Positions 6,656 through 14,682 of a stretch of 17,631 nt of DNA are shown here, piece by piece (within the stretch, counting starts at the first letter, position 1; every line of letters starts with the position of its first letter). Source of the stretch: Lachnospiraceae bacterium UBA2868. GTDB lineage: Bacteria > Bacillota_A > Clostridia > Lachnospirales > Lachnospiraceae. The position numbers were made by a program, and so were the translations under genes. The stretch lies in contig DEEW01000085.1 of assembly GCA_002350465.1 (NCBI GenBank), positions 24,483 to 42,113 of the forward strand. The letters run 5' to 3'. A model generated the notes under the pieces. The model searched no databases and was not told the DNA's origin. It saw only the letters and a list, made by a program, of their open reading frames with translations.

Positions 6656-8521
6656 TTATACTCCTGTCTGAAGTATCAGTCTGTCATATATTTCCGTCAT
6701 AATCTGTATCATCTTTGATGACAAATTGTATGCTTCCTGGAACTTCACAAGGTTAAGTGCCTCTTCATCGTTATCGACACCCGAAACCGAAGTTCTCTGG
6801 GCAACAATAGATTTGCTGATCTTGTCGAAGTTCGAGTAGAAGTTGTTGGCAGATGATGCGCCGAGCGCAACATCGCTTGTGAGGCACTGCAGGAATTCTT
6901 CGGAAGAACAGCCTCTGTATGTCATCTTGGACTTGTCAGTCCGAACTTTCATAAGTTCAAGAGTAATATCCTGTGCATCCTGTCCCTGAGTAATATCAAC
7001 AGTTGTACCTAACAGGTTGACATCTTTTAGCATATCACTGTTTATATTGAAGTTACCCGCCGTAAGCTGCAGGTAATTGTTATTTAACGTGTTTACAAGA
7101 TGCGTGCTTCCGTCATAGCCGGTTTCATAATTGTAATCATCAAACTTTCTCTCATCGCTACCGCTTGTAAACATAGCCTCAGCAAGTTTACCGTTTGAAT
7201 CCTGGGCACTTTTCTCTATCTTGTTCATGGCCTGTGAAAAGGACCTTACCCATTCGTTCATCTGTGCCATATAGTAAGGAATTCCCTGATAATCTATAGA
7301 TACTCCGACAAAAGCATCCTTACCGGAAAGACCTGATGCATCATTTGGCTTCTCGGGTGTCCCGGGCGCAAGACTAAACGTATACTCCTCTTTATCCGCA
7401 TCATAAACCCATGACTCATATACAAGTCTTACATTTCCGACTACAATAGTCCCTGAACCGTTCATTGTAACCTTATTCATATCGGTCAGAAAATCATGAT
7501 TCGGGTTTGACTTGTCTATCTTGACTGTTACTGAACTGGGTGTAGTATTAACGTAAGCACCTTTTGCCGAGAAATTCTCACCATTATTACCATCTCTTAC
7601 CTCAATGAGTCCCTTAAGCTGTCCTCCAAGGCTTCCTCCGTACAGGTTAAGCGGAAGTCCGCCCAGATAAATGTCATAGAGTCCATCAGCATCGGACTGA
7701 TTTACTTTCTCATCCCCACTCCTTGCAACACATTCAACGGTAGAGTACTCATAACTGTTTACAAGATTCTGTCCGCCTGCAATATCCACGATATATCTGT
7801 ATATTCCGGATTCTTCCGATCCGCCTTCAGTTGTGTATATGGGAACTTCCGTAACCTTAACGTCAACTATCTCCGACAGCTGATCGATGAGGAGGTTTCT
7901 CTTGTCACGCAGTTCATTTGCGCGGACATGATTAACTTCTATAGTATTGATCTGCTTGTTGAGAGTAGCAAGCTCAGATGCGATAGAGTTGATCTCATTG
8001 ACTTTGTTCATGATCTCGTTATTGGCATCGGTCTGCAGTCTCTGAAGGGACGTGTGCATATTGTTGAAGTACTCAGTAAGAGCTTTGCATCTTGATAAAA
8101 ATGCAGCCTTCTTCGTATCGTCTCCCGCACTCTTATACACCTCATCAAGAGCATCGAACATATCCGAATAAACGACATTAAATCCCTGAACATCATCTGT
8201 ATCGGTAAAATAGTCTTCTATCTGACGATAATACTGCTGTTTGATATCGTAAATTCCCTTGCTGGCATTATTCTGCCAGTATTTAAGGTCATAGTATGCG
8301 TTCCTGATCTGGTCTATTGACTTGGTATCAACACCAGCACCGGCCATACCGTATGAAGTGTTTGTGCGAAGCGCGTCGGCAGCCGCCTGAATTGCCTCCT
8401 GCCTCGTGTAACCCTTTGTCTCCACGTTGGAGATATTGTTACCCGTAACATTAAGAGCTGCATTTGCAGCCTGCAGCCCTGTATATCCTATATTCAGTCC
8501 GAAAAATTGTGAAGTGCTCAT
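6656..8521 (-). CDS. flgK: Flagellar hook-associated protein FlgK, second copy
   Basis: FlgK (HAP1) is the first junction protein on the hook and is exported by the flagellar type III apparatus. This 621-residue copy has the FlgK N-terminal rod/hook signature GLNIGYTGLQAANAALNVTG, followed by NNISNVETKGYTRQE (to about residue 45). It has the long D1 helices (about 100-210) and a beta-rich centre. The D0 C-terminus is GVDNDEEALNLVKFQEAYNL, then helical sequence to the final RLILQTGV. AGGAGG is placed 4-5 nt before the ATG at 8521, and the gene follows the other flgK after 29 nt. It is clearly diverged from that copy: the two share the terminal motifs but little of the centre. Which of them forms the true hook-filament junction cannot be told from sequence. 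It could also be a FlgK-like structural variant. Confidence 0.9.
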   Translation of the reverse strand: MSTSQFFGLNIGYTGLQAANAALNVTGNNISNVETKGYTRQEAIQAAADALRTNTSYGMAGAGVDTKSIDQIRNAYYDLKYWQNNASKGIYDIKQQYYRQIEDYFTDTDDVQGFNVVYSDMFDALDEVYKSAGDDTKKAAFLSRCKALTEYFNNMHTSLQRLQTDANNEIMNKVNEINSIASELATLNKQINTIEVNHVRANELRDKRNLLIDQLSEIVDVKVTEVPIYTTEGGSEESGIYRYIVDIAGGQNLVNSYEYSTVECVARSGDEKVNQSDADGLYDIYLGGLPLNLYGGSLGGQLKGLIEVRDGNNGENFSAKGAYVNTTPSSVTVKIDKSNPNHDFLTDMNKVTMNGSGTIVVGNVRLVYESWVYDADKEEYTFSLAPGTPEKPNDASGLSGKDAFVGVSIDYQGIPYYMAQMNEWVRSFSQAMNKIEKSAQDSNGKLAEAMFTSGSDERKFDDYNYETGYDGSTHLVNTLNNNYLQLTAGNFNINSDMLKDVNLLGTTVDITQGQDAQDITLELMKVRTDKSKMTYRGCSSEEFLQCLTSDVALGASSANNFYSNFDKISKSIVAQRTSVSGVDNDEEALNLVKFQEAYNLSSKMIQIMTEIYDRLILQTGV

Positions 8522-8550
8522 AGGGCCTCCTTCTATCTATACACTACATA

Positions 8551-10236
8551 TTAAACGCTGTCCAACAGTCTCTCCAGCATGTCGTTACATGCCGTGATAT
8601 ATCTTGACGCCGCATTGTATGCATTCTGATACTTGATCATATTGGTAAGTTCCTCATTGGAAGATACTCCCATGATTGCATCTCTGCTATCCGAAAGCTG
8701 GTGCGTTGCCACCTGCTGGGCTGTCACTATACTCGTGTAAACCGATCCTTCAGTTGCCACCTGGCCTACAAGCGCTGCATAATAATCCCTGTAATCATAC
8801 TTCTGCGTAAGCTCAGGTGAGATGCTGGAGAACTTATTTGTAAAAGCATCCGCCAGAGCATCTGCCTTGGCATGATCAACCTGCCTGTCTTCTGTCATAA
8901 ACTCATTTCCAAGCAGTGACGGGGTCTTGAGCAGATCCGGATTGATCTTCATATTTGATATAGTATATAAACTATCGATATCCGCATGAGACGGTTTATC
9001 ATCTTCCTTAACGTATTTATACTTACCGGAAACCGAATCATACTCGTATCTGGGTGTTCCGAGTCTTACAAACAGCTCTTTCGGAAGATCCTCATCCGAC
9101 GCATATGTCGGAGTTCCGCCGGAATCGATCAGGCCCTTCTCATCCGTAAGGATATTATTGACTTCCGTCATGAGCGAATGTACCATCTGGTCAAGCTGTG
9201 CCTGCACCTTCATTACGATAGATGAAGAAGTGGGGATCAGATTCTGAGTCACGTCTGTAGCCGTATCAGGATTATAGTATGTATATATACCGTTCATATA
9301 GGTGTTGTAATCCATGTCGGTATAGTTGGCTCTTCTGTCACCCCTCGCAAGAATTACCGACTTGAGCTGCCCTATATCGGTATTGTAAGCAGTAGCAATC
9401 TCCTCGTTTCTGATAAACACTTCCGCGTTCTTGTTCTGAGGCCATACAGGAGTGTAGAACCCCGTACCCTCATCAACAACGGTATCCATATGGAATACCC
9501 TGTCTCTTGCAACGAGAGATACTCCTTCAACAAGAACCTCAGTAGCTCCGTCAGCGTTTGTAAAATATGATATATTTGCAAGGGCAGAAAGCTCGTCGAG
9601 TGCCTTATTCCTCTGGTCTCTAAGGTCGTTTGCTTCCTGTTCTCCCAATTCTTCCGTATGAATTCTTTCGTTAAGAGCATGTATCGTATCTCCAAGATCA
9701 TTGATCTTGTCAACATACTCTTTCACTCTTGCATTAAGATTATCCTGATAATCGGTCAGTCCGTTATATACCGCCTGTGCCCTTTCCAAAAACTGTGCTG
9801 CGGTATTGACGAAAGAGCCTTTTGTGACTGAACTTGACGGATCTTTTTGGAGTTCCTGAACAGATGTCCACAGTCCGGCAATTGACTCCTGAAACGCTAC
9901 GCCGTCAAATTCTCCGAGAAGTGTTTCTATTTCCTGAGTTGTTTCCTGACAAACCTCATAAAAATTAGACCTTCCGGTTTCTCTGCGATATGACTTGTCA
10001 AGAAAATCATCCCTAACCTGTCTTACTATATCGTATTCAACACCGAGGCCTATCTGCATTTTTGAAACAGCCGGGGACGTACTTATCGTGTTATAAGACA
10101 TGTCCGCATGCAATGTCTGCTGACGGACATAACCCGGTGTTTCTATATTCGAAAGGTTGTGCGCTGTTGTATGCAGCGAATTCTGACTGGTCTGAAGTCC
10201 GGTTGCCCCTAAAAACAGGCCGCTCATCAACGACAT
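8551..10236 (-). CDS. flgK: Flagellar hook-associated protein FlgK, first copy
   Basis: This 561-residue protein carries the FlgK D0 start GLFLGATGLQTSQNSLHTTA, then HNLSNIETPGYVRQQ (residues 6-40). Long helices follow (about 85-220), including NDLRDQRNKALDELS, then a variable centre. The canonical C-terminus is SSNEELTNMIKYQNAYNAAS followed by RYITACNDMLERLLDSV. No Sec signal is present, as expected for type III secretion. The ATG at 10236 has GAGGTGAT just upstream; an internal Met at residue 4 does not. The gap to flgN is 28 nt, so FlgN is likely co-expressed as its chaperone. Its C-terminus is closer to typical FlgK than that of the second copy, which makes this the better candidate for the main junction protein, though that is inference. 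Confidence 0.93.
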   Translation of the reverse strand: MSLMSGLFLGATGLQTSQNSLHTTAHNLSNIETPGYVRQQTLHADMSYNTISTSPAVSKMQIGLGVEYDIVRQVRDDFLDKSYRRETGRSNFYEVCQETTQEIETLLGEFDGVAFQESIAGLWTSVQELQKDPSSSVTKGSFVNTAAQFLERAQAVYNGLTDYQDNLNARVKEYVDKINDLGDTIHALNERIHTEELGEQEANDLRDQRNKALDELSALANISYFTNADGATEVLVEGVSLVARDRVFHMDTVVDEGTGFYTPVWPQNKNAEVFIRNEEIATAYNTDIGQLKSVILARGDRRANYTDMDYNTYMNGIYTYYNPDTATDVTQNLIPTSSSIVMKVQAQLDQMVHSLMTEVNNILTDEKGLIDSGGTPTYASDEDLPKELFVRLGTPRYEYDSVSGKYKYVKEDDKPSHADIDSLYTISNMKINPDLLKTPSLLGNEFMTEDRQVDHAKADALADAFTNKFSSISPELTQKYDYRDYYAALVGQVATEGSVYTSIVTAQQVATHQLSDSRDAIMGVSSNEELTNMIKYQNAYNAASRYITACNDMLERLLDSV

Positions 10237-10264
10237 GTAATCACCTCATGTTCTGTAACCCTAA

Positions 10265-10780
10265 CTACTGTTTTGCATCAAAACCTCTGACCGATCCTAA
10301 TGTCTCTCCTGTACTTACGGCACTTCGTCCGTAATTATTTGTTTCCGGAGCCTGTCTCATGGCTCTGATCATGTTCAGGTCGAATTCAACCATCTCCAAT
10401 GACTGGTCTATCAGCTGTCTGTTGCTTTCATTTATCATTCGTACATTTTCGACCGTCATCTTCAGCTTATCGTGTATCTCGGAGAGTGCACGCTGCTCAT
10501 TAGGCTGTTTAGAAAGCAATTCGATCAGCACAGAAAGTTTTAATGTCTCAACATCCTTGTTGATTACGTCCGCGATGTCACGGGTTACCTGGGCACGTTT
10601 GCTATCCAGATTTCCGATCGTCGTCACAACGATTTGTTCATCATCCGTGATTTTTTCCAATGCCGCTATGTCTCTTGAGACTATAACGGTCGCTTTGCGC
10701 TTGGACAACTCCAGAAGCTTTTCGTATTCACTGTTTTCCTTGTTCAGTGTATCAATGAGTTCCTCAATAAGGCTTGCCAC
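10265..10780 (-). CDS. flgN: Flagellar export chaperone FlgN
   Basis: FlgN is a cytoplasmic helical chaperone that binds the C-termini of FlgK and FlgL and keeps them export-competent. The 171-residue product is almost wholly alpha-helical. It matches the FlgN pattern: an N-terminal helix (LIEELIDTLNKENSEYEKLLELSKRK split over residues 4-29), a VSRDIAALEKITDDEQ segment, and a C-terminal helix MINESNRQLIDQSLEMVEFDLNMI (about 114-137) with a polar tail. The start codon is GTG at 10780 with AAGGGG about 7 nt upstream. It sits between flgM (50 nt away) and the first flgK, the usual arrangement in Firmicutes. Confidence 0.9.
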   Translation of the reverse strand: MASLIEELIDTLNKENSEYEKLLELSKRKATVIVSRDIAALEKITDDEQIVVTTIGNLDSKRAQVTRDIADVINKDVETLKLSVLIELLSKQPNEQRALSEIHDKLKMTVENVRMINESNRQLIDQSLEMVEFDLNMIRAMRQAPETNNYGRSAVSTGETLGSVRGFDAKQ

Positions 10781-10830
10781 TGTTTATCCCCTTCGCCAAG
10801 CGCCGCCCTGCTTCCGATCAGATCATTTGA

Positions 10831-11112
10831 TCAGAAGCCGAGCTTCTCTTCATACTTTGCAAGTAATTTTGATGCAAAATCATCATTGCTTACATTATAA
10901 GTACCGTTTGCAATAGCTGCCTTGATAGGCTCCGTGATCTCGCTCCTGATATCGGATGAATTTGCAACAGCCGCTTTTGCTGTCTGGATATCTTTCCCGA
11001 TACTGGAGATCTGAACCTGATCTCTTCCGTATGCAGACGCTACATTGTTGACCTTGCCGGTCTTCTTTGCCGAATAAATCTGACTTACGGCATTATATGC
11101 TTCTATACGCAT
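10831..11112 (-). CDS. flgM: Anti-sigma-28 factor FlgM
   Basis: FlgM binds and inhibits SigD (sigma-28) until the hook is complete and FlgM is secreted or its balance with SigD shifts. The 93-residue protein has the family pattern: an extended polar N-terminus, DQVQISSIGKDIQTAKAAV (about 31-49), then SDIRSEITEPIKAAIANGTY (about 53-72) and a final FASKLLAKYEE helix. An in-frame ATG at 11172 would add 20 residues. AGGAGG ends 7 nt before the ATG at 11112, and the MRIEAYNAV start is the conserved one, so I use 11112. It is the first gene after a SigD-like promoter, so SigD activates its own inhibitor, and the leader carries a CsrA-type hairpin. Confidence 0.95.
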   Translation of the reverse strand: MRIEAYNAVSQIYSAKKTGKVNNVASAYGRDQVQISSIGKDIQTAKAAVANSSDIRSEITEPIKAAIANGTYNVSNDDFASKLLAKYEEKLGF

Positions 11113-11148
11113 TTTTTCTCCTCCTTCCCTGTCCGGAGTGCTCCCCTC

Positions 11149-11170
11149 GCGATGCCATCCATGGCTTCGC
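11149..11170 (-). promoter_or_regulatory. CsrA-type hairpin in the flgM leader
   Basis: On the minus strand GCGAAGCC pairs with GGCAUCGC (seven pairs, one A-A mismatch) around the six-base loop AUGGAU. The loop fits A-N-G-G-A-N and is the same as the core of the CsrA selection consensus. It ends 23 nt upstream of the Shine-Dalgarno (11120-11125), which itself lies in the GGA-rich tract GGGAAGGAGGAG, giving an upstream-hairpin plus RBS layout like that of the B. subtilis hag leader. Confidence 0.6.
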
Positions 11171-11199
11171 AATAAAACATTTTACAAGTTTCATAATAT

Positions 11200-11226
11200 T
11201 TATCGACCATTCTTTAATAATCTTTA
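11200..11226 (-). promoter_or_regulatory. SigD (sigma-28) promoter for flgM-flgN-flgK
   Basis: On the minus strand TAAA (11226-11223), 15 nt, then GTCGATAA (11207-11200). The -35 is exact, the spacing is ideal, and the -10 differs by one base from GCCGATAA. Transcription would start near 11193, leaving a leader of about 80 nt. Confidence 0.8.
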
Positions 11227-11271
11227 TACCTTTTTGTAAATTTCTTATTTATTATTACCGTACCCGGTCAA

Positions 11272-11321
11272 GTGCAGGATAACCCTCGCCGGGTGGCATC
11301 CAGCACTTCGTGCAGGATAAC
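11272..11321. repeat. 12-bp direct repeat between the cysteine peptidase-like gene and flgM
   Basis: GTGCAGGATAAC occurs at 11272-11283 and again at 11310-11321, 38 bp apart. The interval also holds small inverted repeats (GCAC-TTC-GTGC at 11303-11313, and CCCGG/CCGGG arms flanking the first copy). There is no T-run, so I do not see a normal terminator after the upstream gene. The 11113-11323 gap holds these repeats, the flgM promoter and the leader hairpin, and no small gene. Confidence 0.55.
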
Positions 11322-11323
11322 AT

Positions 11324-12181
11324 CTACGATCGAGCTATAGAATGCCCTATTCCGGCCATAAACAACTTCCACGCACCCATCATGCACGATGTAGCCTCCT
11401 TGCGGCTGCCCGGCAGAATATACATAAGAGACGCCTCATATGCCCTGATACTGCGCCAGCTCCCGGCAAGCTCGTTAAGATCAACGATTCCGGGTTTTCC
11501 CCACGTCGTGATTAGAAGCCTGTCGCCATCAATGTCCGTTATTGTTGTAAAATGACTCTTAATTGCAGAATCAGAGCCCCCTGCAAGCCTCTTTTCAAGG
11601 TCGGAATCTGCTTTGAAGAGTCTCGCATTGTGAGTATTCCGGCATGTAAGCAGAACTACTGCTCCGCTCTTTTTCAGTCCCTCTTTAATGAACTCCCTTG
11701 CCTCTTCCTTGGACATAAAAGCACAAGCCTTGTATTCAACTGTAATATCAAGGCCCATCTTTCTGGCAAACCGGATGATACCTATAATAAACCCTACATT
11801 TGTAAGGCCGAATGTACTTTTTAACCTGGTAAAAACTTTTGATGACCGCTCTTTGCGGTCATAGATACGATTAAGCGGAAATATCTCAAACGATCCCATC
11901 GTCTCATATACCCCGGTCATAAGAAGTGAGAAGTTCTCATGACCGGGATTATCTGAGCATAATGCATCCTTTATCTGTGCGGGAATCTTTCCCGATGTTC
12001 TTATTGCATCAACGAACTCTTTGTCACACCTTGCAAGGCAACGCAGCACATTAGCTCCCGCCACGGACCCGCAGCCTCCCAGGGCTCTCGTATTTGACGA
12101 AAACCACCTCTGGTCACCTCCGTAACTGATCTTCCTGTCAGGACCCTGTATCTGCAGTTGTCTTGCACGCGGTATGTTCAT
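11324..12181 (-). CDS. Uncharacterised protein with papain/C39-like cysteine peptidase motifs
   Basis: I do not recognise a named family for this 285-residue protein. It has YGGDQRWFSSN (residues 20-30) followed by GGCGSVAGANVL (35-46), where C37 sits before a helix as the nucleophile does in papain-fold and C39 peptidases and Q24 could serve the oxyanion hole. Much later come SHFTTITDIDGD (209-220) with H210, and LLITTWGKP (222-230), which resembles the NSWG strand of papain-like enzymes but with Thr225 where Asn is usual. No signal peptide or transmembrane helix is seen, so it is probably cytoplasmic. The ATG at 12181 lies 3 nt after the glgP stop with no clear Shine-Dalgarno, implying re-initiation from glgP. 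Several Cys residues (48, 52, 75, 153, 180, 266) are unusual for a small cytoplasmic protein. Substrate and any link to glycogen or motility are unknown. Confidence 0.75.
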   Translation of the reverse strand: MNIPRARQLQIQGPDRKISYGGDQRWFSSNTRALGGCGSVAGANVLRCLARCDKEFVDAIRTSGKIPAQIKDALCSDNPGHENFSLLMTGVYETMGSFEIFPLNRIYDRKERSSKVFTRLKSTFGLTNVGFIIGIIRFARKMGLDITVEYKACAFMSKEEAREFIKEGLKKSGAVVLLTCRNTHNARLFKADSDLEKRLAGGSDSAIKSHFTTITDIDGDRLLITTWGKPGIVDLNELAGSWRSIRAYEASLMYILPGSRKEATSCMMGAWKLFMAGIGHSIARS

Positions 12182-12184
12182 ACA

Positions 12185-14650
12185 TTATTTCTTGACTGTT
12201 ACCTTATCAAGATGCCATATATCATCAACGTATTCCTGGATAGTCCTGTCTGATGAGAACTTTCCGGAGCTTGCTACGTTAAGGATCGCCATCTTGTTCC
12301 ATTTCTTGGTATCCTTGTAAGCTTCCTGTATTTTCTTCTGTGTTTCTGCATAAGAGTCAAAATCCTTAAGAATGAAATACGTGTCAGCCTTTGCGGTACA
12401 TTGTGTATTGAGGAGGGAATTGTACAGATCCCTGAACAGTTCCGGATCCTCGGGACAATAAGTGCCGTTTACAAGTTGCATGAGAACCTTGCGGACATTT
12501 GCATTGTTGTTAAATATCTCATTTGGATCATATCCGCCGTTTTGCTCATAGTTTATAACCTCATCGGATGACAGTCCGAATATGAATATGTTTTCTTCGC
12601 CGACTTCCTCATACATTTCTACATTTGCGCCGTCCATTGTACCGATCGTAATTGCTCCGTTGAGCATAAACTTCATGTTACCGGTTCCTGAAGCCTCCTT
12701 GGACGCGGTCGATATCTGCTCGGAAACATCTGCTGCGGCAACGATGAGTTCCGCATTTGATACACAGTAATCTTCTATGAATACCACCTTTATCTTGCCG
12801 TCAATCGATCCGTCGTTATTGATGACATCCGCAACGGAATTAATAAGCTTAATAGTCAGCTTTGCATTCTTGTAGCCCGCTGCAGCCTTTGCTCCGAATA
12901 TGAATGTGCGGGGCACAAAATCCATATCGGGATGTTCCTTGAGTTCATTGTACAGATACATGATGTGCAGGATATTAAGGAGCTGGCGTTTATACTCATG
13001 AAGACGCTTTACCTGAACATCGAATATCGATCTCGGATCAACCTCAATACCGTTATGCTCAAGAATGTACTTCGCAAGTCTTACCTTGTTCTGATATTTG
13101 ATATTCATGAACTCATGCTGAGCCTTCTTGTCATCCGCATATACTTTGAGATGCCGTAGAACGGTAAGATCCGTAATCCATTCATCTCCCACATGGGCAG
13201 TTACCCAGTCCGCAAGAAGAGGATTGGCATGTAACAGGAATCTTCTCTGTGTTATACCGTTTGTCTTGTTGTTGAACTTGTCGGGCATAAGCTCATAGAA
13301 GTCACGCAGTTCCTGCTTCTTGAGAATCTCGGTATGGAGCCTTGCAACACCGTTAACCGAGTAAGATGCGCAAATCGCCATATGAGCCATCTTGACCTGT
13401 CCGTCATAAATAATAGCCATCTTGCGGATCTTCTCTGTATTCCCCGGATATGAAGCTTCTATAAGCAGGCAGAATCTTCTGTTAATCTCCTCAACAATCT
13501 GATAGATTCTCGGAAGAAGGTTGGAGAACAGCTCAATAGGCCACTTCTCAAGTGCTTCCGACATGATCGTATGATTGGTGTATGCAACAGTCTTGGTTGT
13601 TATTGACCACGCTTCTTCCCATCCGAGTCCGTATTCGTCCATCAGAATACGCATAAGTTCCGGAACTGTGAGAGTAGGGTGTGTATCGTTCATCTGGAAC
13701 GTAACCTTCTCATACAGTTTATGGATGTCGTCATGCTTACGCATATATTTGTCAACAGCTTCCTGTATGCTTGCAGATACGAAGAAATACTGCTGCTTTA
13801 ATCTCAGTTCCTTACCTGCATAGTGGTTATCGTTAGGATACAGAACTTCACATATGTTTCTCGCAAGATTTTCCTGCTCAACAGCCAGGCGGTAATCACC
13901 CTTATCAAATGAATCAAGCTGGAAACATTCAACAGGCTGGGCATCCCATATCCTGAGTGTATTTACAACACCGTTTCCGTAACCGGGTATGGGAAGGTCA
14001 TACGGAATAGCCTGTACCGACTGGTAATTCTCCTGAGTGAAGTGATTTTCTCCCTTTTCGTCAACATGAACAGCTACATTTCCGCCAAACTTAACGATCT
14101 TGGCATATTCCGGACGACGCAGTTCAAACGGATATCCATCCTTAAGCCAGTTATCGGGAACCTCGACCTGGAATCCGTCTTTGATCTTTTGACGGAACAT
14201 TCCATATCGATAGCGGATACCGCATCCGTATGCGCTGTATCCGAGAGTAGCAAGAGAGTCGAGGAAGCAGGCCGCAAGTCTGCCAAGACCTCCGTTTCCA
14301 AGCGCGGGATCTCTTTCCTCATCTTCTACAAGATTGATATTGATGCCCATTTCGTCAAGCGCTTCCGCAATTTCCTTGTATTCCTTCAGGTTGATCATTG
14401 CATTTCCGAGGGCTCTTCCCATAAGGAATTCCATGGACAGATAGTAAACCGTTTTAGGATCCTGCTTCTCGTATGCTTTCTGAGTTTCAAGCCAGTTATC
14501 GATAATCGTATCCTTTACCGCATAAGCAACGGCCTGATATATCTGCTGCTCGTTTGCCTCTTCAAGAGTCTTCCTGAAAAGTGCCTTAACATTTTCCTTG
14601 ACCTGCTTCTTAAAAGATTCCTTGTTAAATGTAACCTTACGTGCTGCCAT
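12185..14650 (-). CDS. glgP: Glycogen/maltodextrin phosphorylase
   Basis: This PLP-dependent enzyme (glycosyltransferase family 35) releases glucose-1-phosphate from alpha-1,4-glucans in the cytoplasm. The 821-residue length is standard. Visible family blocks are YYLSMEFLMGRALGNAMINL, NGGLGRLAACFLDS, the QMNDTHPTLTVPELMRIL stretch, NGITQRRFLLHANP, and DVQVKRLHEYKRQLLN. The PLP site follows, EASGTGNMKFMLNGAITIGT, with the Schiff-base lysine at K660, then MDGANVEM. The ATG at 14650 is preferred because AGGAGG is 7 nt away; the TTG at 14653 would be only 4 nt away. It lies 32 nt after ileS and 3 nt before the cysteine peptidase-like gene. No glycogen synthesis genes are nearby, so regulation by carbohydrate status cannot be read from this window. 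Confidence 0.97.
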   Translation of the reverse strand: MAARKVTFNKESFKKQVKENVKALFRKTLEEANEQQIYQAVAYAVKDTIIDNWLETQKAYEKQDPKTVYYLSMEFLMGRALGNAMINLKEYKEIAEALDEMGININLVEDEERDPALGNGGLGRLAACFLDSLATLGYSAYGCGIRYRYGMFRQKIKDGFQVEVPDNWLKDGYPFELRRPEYAKIVKFGGNVAVHVDEKGENHFTQENYQSVQAIPYDLPIPGYGNGVVNTLRIWDAQPVECFQLDSFDKGDYRLAVEQENLARNICEVLYPNDNHYAGKELRLKQQYFFVSASIQEAVDKYMRKHDDIHKLYEKVTFQMNDTHPTLTVPELMRILMDEYGLGWEEAWSITTKTVAYTNHTIMSEALEKWPIELFSNLLPRIYQIVEEINRRFCLLIEASYPGNTEKIRKMAIIYDGQVKMAHMAICASYSVNGVARLHTEILKKQELRDFYELMPDKFNNKTNGITQRRFLLHANPLLADWVTAHVGDEWITDLTVLRHLKVYADDKKAQHEFMNIKYQNKVRLAKYILEHNGIEVDPRSIFDVQVKRLHEYKRQLLNILHIMYLYNELKEHPDMDFVPRTFIFGAKAAAGYKNAKLTIKLINSVADVINNDGSIDGKIKVVFIEDYCVSNAELIVAAADVSEQISTASKEASGTGNMKFMLNGAITIGTMDGANVEMYEEVGEENIFIFGLSSDEVINYEQNGGYDPNEIFNNNANVRKVLMQLVNGTYCPEDPELFRDLYNSLLNTQCTAKADTYFILKDFDSYAETQKKIQEAYKDTKKWNKMAILNVASSGKFSSDRTIQEYVDDIWHLDKVTVKK

Positions 14651-14682
14651 CAAACAACCTCCTGACTTTTATTTCGTATTTG

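Noticed and set aside
10831..11172. Longer flgM starting at the upstream in-frame ATG (11172)
   Set aside because: The extra 20 residues overlap the leader hairpin and lack an RBS, while AGGAGG lies 7 nt before the ATG at 11112 where the conserved FlgM N-terminus begins.
11067..11282. A 71-codon plus-strand reading frame over the flgM start and leader
   Set aside because: It overlaps flgM coding, promoter and hairpin in antisense and has no RBS or recognisable product.
11261..11324. Intrinsic terminator after the cysteine peptidase-like gene
   Set aside because: The inverted arms (CCCGG/CCGGG) have a long loop and no T-run follows, so read-through into flgM cannot be excluded.
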